Shown here in pieces: positions 1 to 7,617 of a stretch of DNA of 64,000 nucleotides. Numbering within the stretch: the stretch's first letter is position 1; every line of letters begins with the position of its first letter. A program made the translations under genes and the position numbers. The stretch is from Desulfovibrionaceae bacterium (GTDB lineage Bacteria > Desulfobacterota > Desulfovibrionia > Desulfovibrionales > Desulfovibrionaceae): NCBI GenBank assembly GCA_028689675.1, contig JAQVCS010000004.1, positions 1-64,000 of the forward strand. The letters run 5' to 3'. Below the pieces are notes generated by a model. The model had not been told where the DNA came from and ran no database searches. It saw only the letters and a list, made by a program, of their open reading frames with translations.

Positions 1-89
1 TCTTATGTTAAAGCAATGGCGTGGGATTGCAACGCGATATGCTAAAAATTCCGCCTCGTTTTTGGCGGCAGTGCATATCAGATGTATTT

Positions 90-575
90 TTATTTGGGCG
101 TCAATCTCGTGACTACACTATCTAGGGTAATAGAACCTAAAACATATTTTGTATTGGCTTGACCAGTCTTTGTATCAGAAGCCGCAGTTGGCTTTACAGC
201 AGGAGAAGCGCCATTTGTACCATCCGTGGCAGAAGTGTTGCTATTTGTACCATCAGTGCCTGCTATACCAGCATTACCATTGACAACAGTCCCTGTCTCT
301 CCTGCATTGATCCCCACTCCACCTATTCCGCCTGATGTTTGATTCGTTGAGTTTGCATCCCCCCCATTGCGACCTGTAGACACTGTTCCAGTAGCAGCCG
401 CGCCAGCCCCGCCATTAACCCCCACCGGCACATCAGCCACAGCCAGCCCAGCTCCGCCAGCCACCAGCATGGTGGCTATGGCCAATGAGCCAAACGTATT
501 CATTAAGCGACACTTTTTCAGCACCGCTGCATATCTATTGATTAAATTACCTATAGCGCCACGCGTTAACACCAT
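90..575 (-). CDS. Small secreted Gly/Asn/Thr-rich protein, unknown function
   Basis: Encodes 161 residues. I chose the ATG at 575 because GGAGG lies 8 bases before it; an upstream in-frame start at 656 lacks this. The N-terminus has an unusually long basic n-region of about 24 residues (including NRYAAVLKKC), then a hydrophobic stretch and an Ala-x-Ala type cleavage site (GLAVA/DVPVG), so export by Sec is likely. The mature part of about 115 residues is rich in Gly, Asn, Thr and Ala with loose repeats such as GTDGTN and ATDGTN, and ends in a more ordinary segment (YVLGSITLDSVVTRL). Long-n-region signal peptides and Gly/Asn-rich passengers are common in autotransporters, but no beta-barrel follows. 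It could be a truncated autotransporter or a small surface protein. I do not recognise the family. Confidence 0.6.
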   Translation of the reverse strand: MVLTRGAIGNLINRYAAVLKKCRLMNTFGSLAIATMLVAGGAGLAVADVPVGVNGGAGAAATGTVSTGRNGGDANSTNQTSGGIGGVGINAGETGTVVNGNAGIAGTDGTNSNTSATDGTNGASPAVKPTAASDTKTGQANTKYVLGSITLDSVVTRLTPK

Positions 576-800
576 TGCAAAAACCTCCACGACCGTTAAA
601 AAATAAAAAGCACTATACCTAGTGCGATTCATATAGGGTGTTACATGTACATGCAAGCCTTTTCTTGATTTTTTCTAGACTTTTTTTAAAAATTACAAAA
701 TATGGAAATATATGATCCCACCCTTGTATAGAATATGGAATAAAAAAATAGTGCTGCTCTATTTTTAGAATATTTTATTGTTCTTTTAGCAAGAATCATA

Positions 801-872
801 CCTATAGTATAAAAAATAACAGAAATTTTTTACCTATAGGACGATAACTTGTATACAGTACATTGCCTATAG
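801..872. promoter_or_regulatory. Three phased CCTATAG motifs
   Basis: CCTATAG occurs at 801-807, 833-839 and 866-872, giving start-to-start spacings of 32 and 33 bp, about three helical turns. The middle copy is the full palindrome CCTATAGG. They lie 226-297 bases upstream of the start of the secreted Gly-rich gene. Even phasing on one DNA face suggests sites for a cooperative regulator. No known regulator is assigned, and single copies also occur at 550-556 and 1033-1039. Confidence 0.35.
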
Positions 873-948
873 TAAAAATACTGAGGACGCTGTTCTCATA
901 CTCTGGCAACAATATTCTCACTACTCAATAATTGAGTGTACAAATAAT

Positions 949-986
949 AAAAAAGGCGACTTGCCTTGCAGCGTGTCGCCTTTTTT
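949..986. terminator. Bidirectional hairpin terminator
   Basis: Arms AAAAAAGGCGAC (949-960) and GTCGCCTTTTTT (975-986) pair perfectly around a 14-nt loop. The A and T tracts make it usable on both strands. On the minus strand it follows the DUF2325 gene by about 115 bases. Confidence 0.8.
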
Positions 987-1102
987 ATGTAGGTTTTTTC
1001 CTGTATTTTTATGGCTATAGCTTGTGCAAGCCCCTATAGCCACGGGGGCTTGCTTGCATGTGGCCTGCCCAACCTTTGTTTGCAACGGGCAAGCAAGGGG
1101 CA

Positions 1103-1387
1103 TTACGTTCGGGTGTTTTTTTCTAGACAATCCCTCAGGCTGGAAACGCCGCAGGAATGCAGCATATGCAGGGGAATATTACGGTTTTTCGCCACGGCAA
1201 GAGCTTTTTTGCGCGCCTCATGTGAAACCATATTGGTAAAAATGATCAGCATGTCTGGAGAACCCAACTGGTCGGCAATGCCGCGCTCTGAGCCATTAAA
1301 ACAGCGTAAAGTCACCCCGCCGTCTTTTGCGGCACGCATATAATCCCGCTTAAGCCTGTCCATTCCGCCAATAAGTGCTGCGCACAT
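1103..1387 (-). CDS. DUF2325 domain protein
   Basis: Encodes 94 residues. The ATG at 1387 is preceded by GGGAGG at 7-base spacing, whereas the longer frame up to 1456 has no such site. The sequence fits the DUF2325 family in order: MCAALIGGMDRL at the N-terminus, a central GVTLRCFNG, then DMLIIFTNMVSHEARKKAL and IPLHMLHSCGVSSLRDCL at the C-terminus. The role of this small cytosolic family is not established; it recurs in anaerobes including Desulfovibrio. It stands alone between two terminators and so is probably monocistronic. Confidence 0.8.
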   Translation of the reverse strand: MCAALIGGMDRLKRDYMRAAKDGGVTLRCFNGSERGIADQLGSPDMLIIFTNMVSHEARKKALAVAKNRNIPLHMLHSCGVSSLRDCLEKNTRT

Positions 1388-1692
1388 ACGCGCCTCCCGC
1401 TGTTGTATAAAGTTATTGTGTACCTCAGACTTATTGAAAAAGAATTTCAAAGTCAATAACTATTTTTCACAAAACAGGTCAAAAAACACCTCACCAAGGA
1501 ATAAAAATTCGTATGCCACTAAAAATACTGCTTTATTTCTCAAGACCTGCCCGTGAAAAAATAAACAAGGGGCTTTGTGCCGCCAGCGCATTCTTTTTGT
1601 GAACATACGCTGGCAGCACAAAGCCCCCTGCCCTATTCTTTTTTGAGCTTATAGGCAGTATACAAAAGCAAAACTACAGTGGCCTTGCCAGC
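1388..1692. other. Intergenic region between DUF2325 gene and aminopeptidase gene
   Basis: Contains the promoter region of the DUF2325 gene, AT-rich around 1440-1560, and the strong terminator of the aminopeptidase gene at 1569-1627. I see no gene. Confidence 0.5.
1569..1627 (-). terminator. Long-stem terminator of the M18 aminopeptidase gene
   Basis: Arms 1569-1588 and 1608-1627 form a 20-bp stem with one mismatch (GGGGCTTTGTG... against ...CACAAAGCCCC). On the minus strand it is followed by a T-rich run (TTGTTTATTTTTT). It lies 66 bases after the aminopeptidase stop codon. Confidence 0.8.
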
Positions 1693-3081
1693 CTAGGCGG
1701 CGTAAAAAGCCTTGAATGCCTGCACAGAGGCATAAATATCTACCACGCTGGCCAGCTCGAAGGGGCTGTGCATAGAAAGCACAGCGGGCCCAAGGTCAAT
1801 AACGTGCATGCCGTATGCCGCCAAAAAAAGCGCCACTGTGCCGCCGCCACCGTGGTCAACCTTGCCCAGTTCGGCAATTTGCCACGGTATGCCCTTGCTG
1901 TTGTACAGGCTGCGCATCCAGCCCAAAAATTCGGCATCGGCTTCAGAAGCACCATATTTGCCGCGCGAGCCTGTGAACTTGGAAAAGCAAGGGCCATAGC
2001 CCAGTAAAGCGGCATTTTGCTTTTCATGAATTTCTTGAAAATCGGGGTCAAGCGCGGCCTGCACATCGGCAGAAAGAGCCTTGCTTTGCAGCATAATGTG
2101 TGCAGCGCGCTGCCCTTCGCCCCACGCTTCTGCCATATCTTCAAAGCAATATTGCATAAAGCGCGAGCTAGCACCCGTTGCGCCATCTGAGCCGATTTCT
2201 TCTTTATCCCACAGCATCAGTGCAATGGTGCTGTGCGGCTCTTCCACGGCCAGCAGGGCTTCCAGCGCGGTGAAGACGCAAATGCGGTCGTCCTGCCCAT
2301 AGCCGCCCACCAAGGCGCGGTCAAAGCCCACCAGCCTTGCCGCACCAGCGGGCACGGCCTGCAATTCTGCCGAAACAAAATCTTCTTCGGCAATATTGTA
2401 GCTGTGCAATAAAATATCAAGCAGGCGGCTTTTTACGGCTTCTTTGGGCTTTTCGTCGGCCTCTGTGCCTGCGGCTGGCACAAGGGGGCTGTGCCCCAAA
2501 ATGATATTCAGCTTTTCCCCTTCAAAGGCATCGGCCACGCTTTGCAAATTTTGCTTTTGCGCCAAATGCGGCAGCAAGTCGGCAATGGTGAACACGGGGT
2601 CTGTTTCCGCTTCCCCCAGCGTTACAGTAACAAGGCTGCCGTCTTCTTTCACCAGCACGCCATGCAAGGCCAGAGGGCGGGCAAGCCATTGATACTTGCG
2701 AATGCCGCCATAATAATGCGTTTTTGCCTGCGCCACTGTGGGCTGCTCCACAAGGGGGCGCTGCTTGAAATCGAGGCGGGGGGTATCGGCATGGGCGGCA
2801 ATAAGGTGCACACCGCGCGCAAGCGGGGCAGTGCCGCGCCGCGCCACAAACAGGCTTTTGCCGCGCATGGGCAGCATTACCTTGCCGTGCTCAAAACTTT
2901 CGCTAAAGCCAGCTTCGGCAAGGCGCTTTTGCACATAGGCAATAGTTTCCCGCTCGGTTTTGCACTTGGTTAAAAAGGCAAGGTAGCGGCAAACGAGAGC
3001 CTTCATGGCGTCGCGGTCTTCAGGTTTGGTATACACTTCCCAAGCATTTTTGGGACTATAGGCAGAGCTTTCTGTAGTCAT
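1693..3081 (-). CDS. M18 family aminopeptidase
   Basis: A 462-residue zinc exopeptidase expected to remove N-terminal residues (acidic ones in the best studied members) from peptides in the cytosol. The co-catalytic metal motifs are present in order: AAHADTPRLD near residues 95-104 (His97, Asp99), GYGQDDR, DKEEIGSDGA, SEADAEFLG and a C-terminal GPAVLSMHSPFELAS. Length is normal for the family. The start has AAGGAG 7 bases before it. It lies 23 bases after selA on the same strand and probably shares the selA-folC transcript, ending at the hairpin 1569-1627. Confidence 0.93.
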   Translation of the reverse strand: MTTESSAYSPKNAWEVYTKPEDRDAMKALVCRYLAFLTKCKTERETIAYVQKRLAEAGFSESFEHGKVMLPMRGKSLFVARRGTAPLARGVHLIAAHADTPRLDFKQRPLVEQPTVAQAKTHYYGGIRKYQWLARPLALHGVLVKEDGSLVTVTLGEAETDPVFTIADLLPHLAQKQNLQSVADAFEGEKLNIILGHSPLVPAAGTEADEKPKEAVKSRLLDILLHSYNIAEEDFVSAELQAVPAGAARLVGFDRALVGGYGQDDRICVFTALEALLAVEEPHSTIALMLWDKEEIGSDGATGASSRFMQYCFEDMAEAWGEGQRAAHIMLQSKALSADVQAALDPDFQEIHEKQNAALLGYGPCFSKFTGSRGKYGASEADAEFLGWMRSLYNSKGIPWQIAELGKVDHGGGGTVALFLAAYGMHVIDLGPAVLSMHSPFELASVVDIYASVQAFKAFYAA

Positions 3082-3104
3082 AGCAATACTCCTTGTGGCA
3101 AGAA

Positions 3105-4508
3105 CTAATTCTGATGCAGGGCTTCGTCAAGAACACGAACAATATCTGCGCACTCTTTGTCCTGTATAGTGCGCGGGTCTAAGCAAAAGGCGTCTTCTTC
3201 CACCCTGCCAATCAGGGGCGGGTCGGCAGCCAGCAGCCTTTGCTTGAGCTCGGGCACAGAGCAGGCACAGGGCTGCACACGCACCACGCTGGTGGCCAGC
3301 CCGCGCTCGGGAAAAGCCCCGCCGCCCACGCGCGATTCGGCCTCTGCTATGCTGATGTGGGCACGCTCGCCCAGCTTTGCCTTGAGCCTGCGCGCCAATT
3401 TGCGGGCACGCTGGGCGCATTCCTGCCCTGTCATGGTTATCATGCGCAAGGTGGGGATGGTGGCGCACACCGTTTGCTGGTCTGCATACAGGCGCAGGGT
3501 GGCTTCCAGCGCGGCAAGGCAGAGTTTATCCTGCCGCAGGGCGCGGGTAAGCTGGTTGGCATGCAGGGCATCAATATATTTTTTCTTGCCCACAATAATG
3601 CCTGCCTGCGCGCTGCCCAGCACTTTATCGCCAGAAAAGGTTACAATATCCGCCCCCGCCGCCACAACAGACTGCACTGTAGGCTCGTAAGGCAGGCCAT
3701 AGGTGCTGAAATCTATCAGCGAACCGCTGCCCAAGTCTTCAATAACAGGCAGGCCATGCTTACGCCCCAAGATGACCAATTCCTCTACCGAAACGGCTTT
3801 GTGAAAGCCCACAATGCGGTAATTAGACGTATGCACGCGCATAAGGGCGCGGGTGTTCTCGTTCAGCGCCGCAGCATAGTCGCGTATATGCGTACGGTTG
3901 GTTGCACCCACTTCATGCAGCACGGCGCCGCTTTTTTCCATAATATCAGGAATGCGGAACGAGCCGCCAATTTCCACCAGCTCGCCGCGCGAAACCAGCA
4001 CTTCCCCGCCCTTGCACAACGTGTCCAGCACCAGCAGCACAGCAGCGGCATTATTGTTCACCACCAGCGCGGCTTCTGCCCCTGTCAGGCGGCACAATAT
4101 ATCATTGATAATGTTGTAGCGGCTGCCCCGCCCCCCAGTGCTTAAATCCAGCTCAAGGTTGGTATAATGCCCTGCCGCCTGCGCCACGGCCTGCACAGCC
4201 TCTTGTGCCAGCAAAGAGCGCCCCATATTGGTGTGCACCACCACGCCAGCCGCATTGATAGCGCGGCGCAGGCGCGGGCGCAGGGCGGCCTGCACATATT
4301 TTTGAATATGCGGCAATTGCGCGTCAAGGCCAAGGGCGCAGGGCTGGGTGTACAGCCCTGCTTTAATGTCTGCACGCACGCCATTCCAATATGCTGTGAC
4401 GTTTTCACGCACCAAGGCACGCGGCAGGGCACGCCATTCGGGGCGGGCTGCAAACAAAGCCTCTAGGCACACATCCATGGCAGGCAAAGCCTGAAACAGT
4501 GTTTTCAT
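3105..4508 (-). CDS. selA: L-seryl-tRNA(Sec) selenium transferase
   Basis: Converts Ser-tRNA(Sec) to Sec-tRNA(Sec) with selenophosphate, the last step in making the selenocysteine donor. The 467-residue PLP enzyme has the lysine motif TFSGDKVLGSAQAG with the probable Schiff-base Lys295, and the conserved RRAINAAGVVVHTNMGRSLL near residues 81-100. I start it at 4508, where GAGGAGAAGGT precedes the ATG and the ATGA overlap with the folC stop shows translational coupling; a longer frame to 4607 lies inside folC. selB, selC and selD are not in the window, but the selenium-linked yedF lies just beyond folC. This organism therefore very probably makes selenoproteins. Confidence 0.95.
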   Translation of the reverse strand: MKTLFQALPAMDVCLEALFAARPEWRALPRALVRENVTAYWNGVRADIKAGLYTQPCALGLDAQLPHIQKYVQAALRPRLRRAINAAGVVVHTNMGRSLLAQEAVQAVAQAAGHYTNLELDLSTGGRGSRYNIINDILCRLTGAEAALVVNNNAAAVLLVLDTLCKGGEVLVSRGELVEIGGSFRIPDIMEKSGAVLHEVGATNRTHIRDYAAALNENTRALMRVHTSNYRIVGFHKAVSVEELVILGRKHGLPVIEDLGSGSLIDFSTYGLPYEPTVQSVVAAGADIVTFSGDKVLGSAQAGIIVGKKKYIDALHANQLTRALRQDKLCLAALEATLRLYADQQTVCATIPTLRMITMTGQECAQRARKLARRLKAKLGERAHISIAEAESRVGGGAFPERGLATSVVRVQPCACSVPELKQRLLAADPPLIGRVEEDAFCLDPRTIQDKECADIVRVLDEALHQN

Positions 4509-5782
4509 ACCTTCTCCTCTGTTGGCGCAGGGCACAGAGCGCGAGAACGCTCTAAATATTGCGGAAATAGGCGGTAAAATTCTGAAAGCAAATACAGCGA
4601 GCCGCATACAAGCACAGGGCGGCTGCCAAAAGGCACTTCACCTTCCAGCAAAGGAAAAGCAAGGGAAATATCAGCCACAGCGCATACCTGCTGCGCGCCC
4701 AAGCTGTGCAAATGCTGCACCAGCGCATCGGCCTCGGCAGCGCGCTCATTGTGCAGGCTGGGCACAACAATGGGGCATTGCTTGCCCACAGCGTGCAGCA
4801 GCAGGGCAGACATTGCCTGCCAATCTTTATCTTTCAGGCAGGAAAAAATAACAGCCACTGGCGGGCAGGCGGCCTGCTCTATGGCAAGGGCAAGGGCGCG
4901 CATACCATGCTCGTTGTGCGCGCCATCCAGCCACAGGGCAGGCAGGGAGCAAAAAGCCTTGGTTTGCTGCAAGCGCCCAGCAAAAAATGCTTTTTTTAAG
5001 CCCTCTGCACGGGCTGCTGCACGGTTTGGCAGGGCGCAGGCTGCGGCTAGGGCATTCCAGCCAGCCACAGCAAGGGCAGCATTGCCGCGCTGATGCTCAC
5101 CAGCAAGCCCCAGCACTGTGCCCCTAGGCAAGGCAGGGGCAAGGCATAAGGGGGCATGGTGCGCCGCACAGGCAGCCTTGAGCACGGCAAGGGCTTCTGG
5201 CTCTTGCTCGGCGCTGCATACTGGCGCGGCACTGCGTATTGCCCCAGCTTTATCGCTGGCAATGGCATGTAGGCTGTTGCCCAAAATGGCGGTATGATCC
5301 ATACCAATGGGCGCATAGCACAGCACATCGGCCGCAAAGGCTGTGGTGGCATCATGCGCGCCCCCAAGGCCTGCTTCTATTACCGCCACACGCACCTTGC
5401 GTTCACGAAAAGCCAGCAGGGCAAGCAAAGTCATAAATTCAAAATACGTCACATCGGGGCGCACTTCCATAATGGCATTGCCCAGTGCTGCCCAGCGCTC
5501 TTCGGCAAGCATCACGCCATTGATGCGTATGCGCTCGGCAGGAAACACAAAATGCGGCGAAGTATACAAGCCTGTGGTGCATCCCTGCTCTTGCGCCATG
5601 CTGGCAAGAAAGGTTGACGTTGAGCCCTTACCATTGGTGCCCAGCACCTGCACCACAGCAAAGGGCGGGCGCATCAAGCCCAAAGCCTGCAAAGCAGCCT
5701 GCATGCGGTGCAGGCCAAAATCCATATGAAATAAACCCACCTTGTCCAAGTGGGCAAGCACATCTGCATAGGTACTAAACAT
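4505..5782 (-). CDS. folC: Bifunctional folylpolyglutamate/dihydrofolate synthase
   Basis: Adds glutamate to dihydropteroate and to folates using ATP. The 425-residue protein begins MFSTYADVLAHLDKVGLFHMDFGL and has the ATP loop VLGTNGKGSTSTFLASM near residues 45-60 and a C-terminal LWLDGAHNEHGM that marks the Mur-ligase-like domain. The ATG at 5782 is preferred over an upstream one at 5884 because the extra N-terminus is Cys-rich and unlike the family; its ribosome site (CAGGGTG) is modest. The stop overlaps the selA start by four bases. Folate polyglutamylation and selA being coupled is probably operon convenience rather than a shared pathway. Confidence 0.93.
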   Translation of the reverse strand: MFSTYADVLAHLDKVGLFHMDFGLHRMQAALQALGLMRPPFAVVQVLGTNGKGSTSTFLASMAQEQGCTTGLYTSPHFVFPAERIRINGVMLAEERWAALGNAIMEVRPDVTYFEFMTLLALLAFRERKVRVAVIEAGLGGAHDATTAFAADVLCYAPIGMDHTAILGNSLHAIASDKAGAIRSAAPVCSAEQEPEALAVLKAACAAHHAPLCLAPALPRGTVLGLAGEHQRGNAALAVAGWNALAAACALPNRAAARAEGLKKAFFAGRLQQTKAFCSLPALWLDGAHNEHGMRALALAIEQAACPPVAVIFSCLKDKDWQAMSALLLHAVGKQCPIVVPSLHNERAAEADALVQHLHSLGAQQVCAVADISLAFPLLEGEVPFGSRPVLVCGSLYLLSEFYRLFPQYLERSRALCPAPTEEKV

Positions 5783-6278
5783 AACACCCTGTCGCGTAAA
5801 AGAGAACAAAGAGGGCAGCAGGCAGCCACAGCCTGTGCCAGAAGCGGCAAAAACAATGCCATATTGCCCGCACCAGCGCAACATATACCCAAAGGTGGTG
5901 CAGGGCGCGCGGTGGCTTCTTGAGCAAGCATACTACAAAAGCGCGACTATAGGGCGAGCGGCAGCAGGCTTCTATGCCAGCCCAGCACAAAAGCGCACAG
6001 AGCGCAGAGCAGCACCTGCTCAGGCAAGTTCATTGCAAGAATACTCAGGGTGCAGGGCGGGCGGCAGCATATGCTGAAGCGGCAAGCCCAGCATAAAAGC
6101 ACAGGACACAGAGTGGACGGCATATCTTGACAGGGTATGGACTTTACGCCTAGCGTGGCTTTTTTGATTGAGCCTAGTGCTCTCTTGTTGTCTTTGCGCA
6201 CCGCCTGCCCGTGGCTTTTGTTGCACAGCCTGTAGGGCGAGGCGCGCGTATTTTTTCTCTCCAGCCTGTGGAGGCTTT
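5783..6278. other. Divergent intergenic region folC/yedF
   Basis: Separates folC (minus) from yedF (plus). A TTGACA at 6127-6132 could be a -35 box for yedF, but the matching -10 (TAGCGT at 6151) is poor. No RNA gene or credible ORF with a ribosome site was seen. Confidence 0.4.
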
Positions 6279-6893
6279 ATGGACACCCTACTTGATTGCC
6301 GCACCCTTGCCTGCCCCGAACCTGTCCTGCGTACCCGCGCCCTGTTGAGCGAAGGGGGCAGCGAGGATTTTACCGTATTGGTGGATAATGCCGCCGCCTG
6401 CGAAAATGTCTGCCGTTTCTTGCAAAACAAGGGCATTCAAACCAGCATGCGCCACGATGAACAAGCCAAGGAATGGCGCATTGAAACGCAGCGCAGCACA
6501 GCACAAGCCCCCTGCCCCGCCCAGCAGGAACAAGCTATGCCGCAAGCACAGGCTGCTGCCAAAACGCTGGTCTTTATCAGCACCGAAACACTAGGGCGCG
6601 GCGATGATGCTCTGGGCAGCAAGCTGATGGGCAATTTTCTGGCAACCTTACCCGAGCTGGGTGCACGCCTGTGGCGCATTGTGCTGGTGAATGGCGGGGT
6701 AAAGCTGACAGCCACTCAGGGCAAATGCTTGGAAAGCCTACAAGCCTTGGCAGCCGCAGGCGTAAGCATTTTGGTGTGCGGCGCCTGCCTTGAGCACTAT
6801 GGTTTAAGTGCCGCCAAGCAAGTGGGAGAAACCACCAATATGCTGGATATTGTCACCAGCCTTGACATGGCCGATAAAATAATTCGCCCCTAA
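6279..6893 (+). CDS. yedF: Selenium metabolism protein YedF
   Basis: A 204-residue two-part protein. The N-terminal 75 residues are a TusA/SirA-like domain with the sulfur- or selenium-carrying motif LACPEPV (Cys12). The C-terminal part is DsrE-like (TLVFISTETLGRGDDALGSKLM, later VCGACLEHYG with two Cys). YedF of this architecture occurs with selenium-using genes and is thought to handle selenium or persulfide intermediates; its exact reaction is unknown. The ATG at 6279 has GGAGG five bases upstream, which decides the start over an upstream in-frame codon at 6168. The nearby selA supports the selenium link. Confidence 0.88.
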   Translation: MDTLLDCRTLACPEPVLRTRALLSEGGSEDFTVLVDNAAACENVCRFLQNKGIQTSMRHDEQAKEWRIETQRSTAQAPCPAQQEQAMPQAQAAAKTLVFISTETLGRGDDALGSKLMGNFLATLPELGARLWRIVLVNGGVKLTATQGKCLESLQALAAAGVSILVCGACLEHYGLSAAKQVGETTNMLDIVTSLDMADKIIRP

Positions 6894-7146
6894 CTGACAC
6901 TGCTGTTGTTGGCCTTGTTTCAAGCGTGGTTACAAATTCGCCCTTAGCTTTGTGCTCACACGCAGGGCACAGCGCTGTTGCAGCATAAGTGCGGTTTCAG
7001 CGTACAGTGCGGTAAGCCCTGCCAGCACGGAAAAGCAGCGCTGGCACAAAACGCACCCCTAGCCGAGCAGCCACACCGCAGGGAAAAACAGCCCTTATTT
7101 TAGTTTTCTACATTTTGGTAGAACTATAAAGTACCGCCTCCCACTG

Positions 7147-7180
7147 GCTCGCGTTCCTGATAAAGAACGCGAGCTTTTTT
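7147..7180 (+). terminator. Rho-independent terminator after yedF
   Basis: Arms GCTCGCGTTC (7147-7156) and GAACGCGAGC (7165-7174) form a perfect 10-bp stem with an 8-nt loop and a T6 tail (7175-7180). Confidence 0.9.
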
Positions 7181-7268
7181 ATTGCAACAGCTCAATTTAT
7201 TCATTTTTTTATACATTCCTTCTCTTCTTCCTTTTTTACACTGCCTTTGCCTTTGCAGCATGTACGCT

Positions 7269-7292
7269 ATTATCTACCCATATGTAGATAAT
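7269..7292. promoter_or_regulatory. Operator-like dyad upstream of amtB
   Basis: ATTATCTAC (7269-7277) and GTAGATAAT (7284-7292) are perfect inverted 9-mers around CCATAT. No T tract follows, so it is not a terminator. It lies about 220 bases before the sigma-54 promoter, a distance typical of enhancer-like activator sites. It does not match the NifA site TGT-N10-ACA, so the binding protein is unknown. Confidence 0.4.
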
Positions 7293-7510
7293 TCTATAAT
7301 ATACTAAAATATTTTATTTTTACTCTATTTTAGCCCCTCATAGCTGCATTACTTTGCTGTATAGGCAAAAGCCTCTTTCTACCAAAATGTATTTTTTAAA
7401 CCGTACTGCTCTTGCTTTTCCCCCCTGCGCAGTGTGCCCACTGATAATTTTAAAAAAATATACACAATAAATTTAGTAAATTATAAGAAATATTTTTTAT
7501 AATCGCTCTT

Positions 7511-7527
7511 TCGGCACGCTTTGTGCT
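7511..7527 (+). promoter_or_regulatory. Sigma-54 promoter of amtB
   Basis: TCGGCACGCTTTGTGCT has the invariant GG (7513-7514) and GC (7525-7526) separated by ten bases and closely fits the -24/-12 consensus (GGCACG-N4-nTGC). Transcription would begin near 7538, 80 bases before the amtB ATG. rpoN is encoded in this window (29946-31379), as is a NifA-type activator (18422-20035) that may act here. Confidence 0.8.
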
Positions 7528-7617
7528 CATACGCAGCTATCCGGCGCTTTTGGGAAGAGGCGCAGGGAATTGGTCACTATAACAGGGCATAAGCGCCCGT
7601 TAAGAGGAAGGATTGTT

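Larger units (their letters stand above)
576..1102. other. Intergenic region with CCTATAG motifs and a terminator
   Basis: AT-rich leader of the secreted-protein gene. It holds three evenly spaced CCTATAG motifs (801-872), a 15-bp palindrome (ACTCAAT-A-ATTGAGT, 923-937) and the hairpin at 949-986. Short reading frames here overlap these structures and have no ribosome binding sites, so I do not call them genes. Confidence 0.5.
6894..7617. other. Intergenic region with terminator, dyad and sigma-54 promoter
   Basis: A 724-bp gap. In order it holds GC-rich sequence with a copy of part of the amtB promoter (6947-6965), a terminator (7147-7180), an AT-rich stretch with a 24-bp dyad (7269-7292) and the sigma-54 promoter (7513-7526). 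The terminator sits about 250 bases after yedF, so a small RNA between them cannot be excluded, but I recognise none. Confidence 0.5.

Noticed and set aside
921-1130. 69-residue minus-strand frame
   Set aside because: It spans the terminator at 949-986 and overlaps the end of the DUF2325 gene; no ribosome site.
6964-6985. GGGCACAGCGCTGTTGC as a sigma-54 promoter
   Set aside because: Spacing between GG and GC is 12, not 10.
6897-7146. tRNA(Sec), SRP RNA or a cobalamin riboswitch between yedF and the terminator
   Set aside because: I looked for a CCA end with a T-loop, the SRP GGAAGGAAGCAGGG core and the cobalamin-box motif; none is present.
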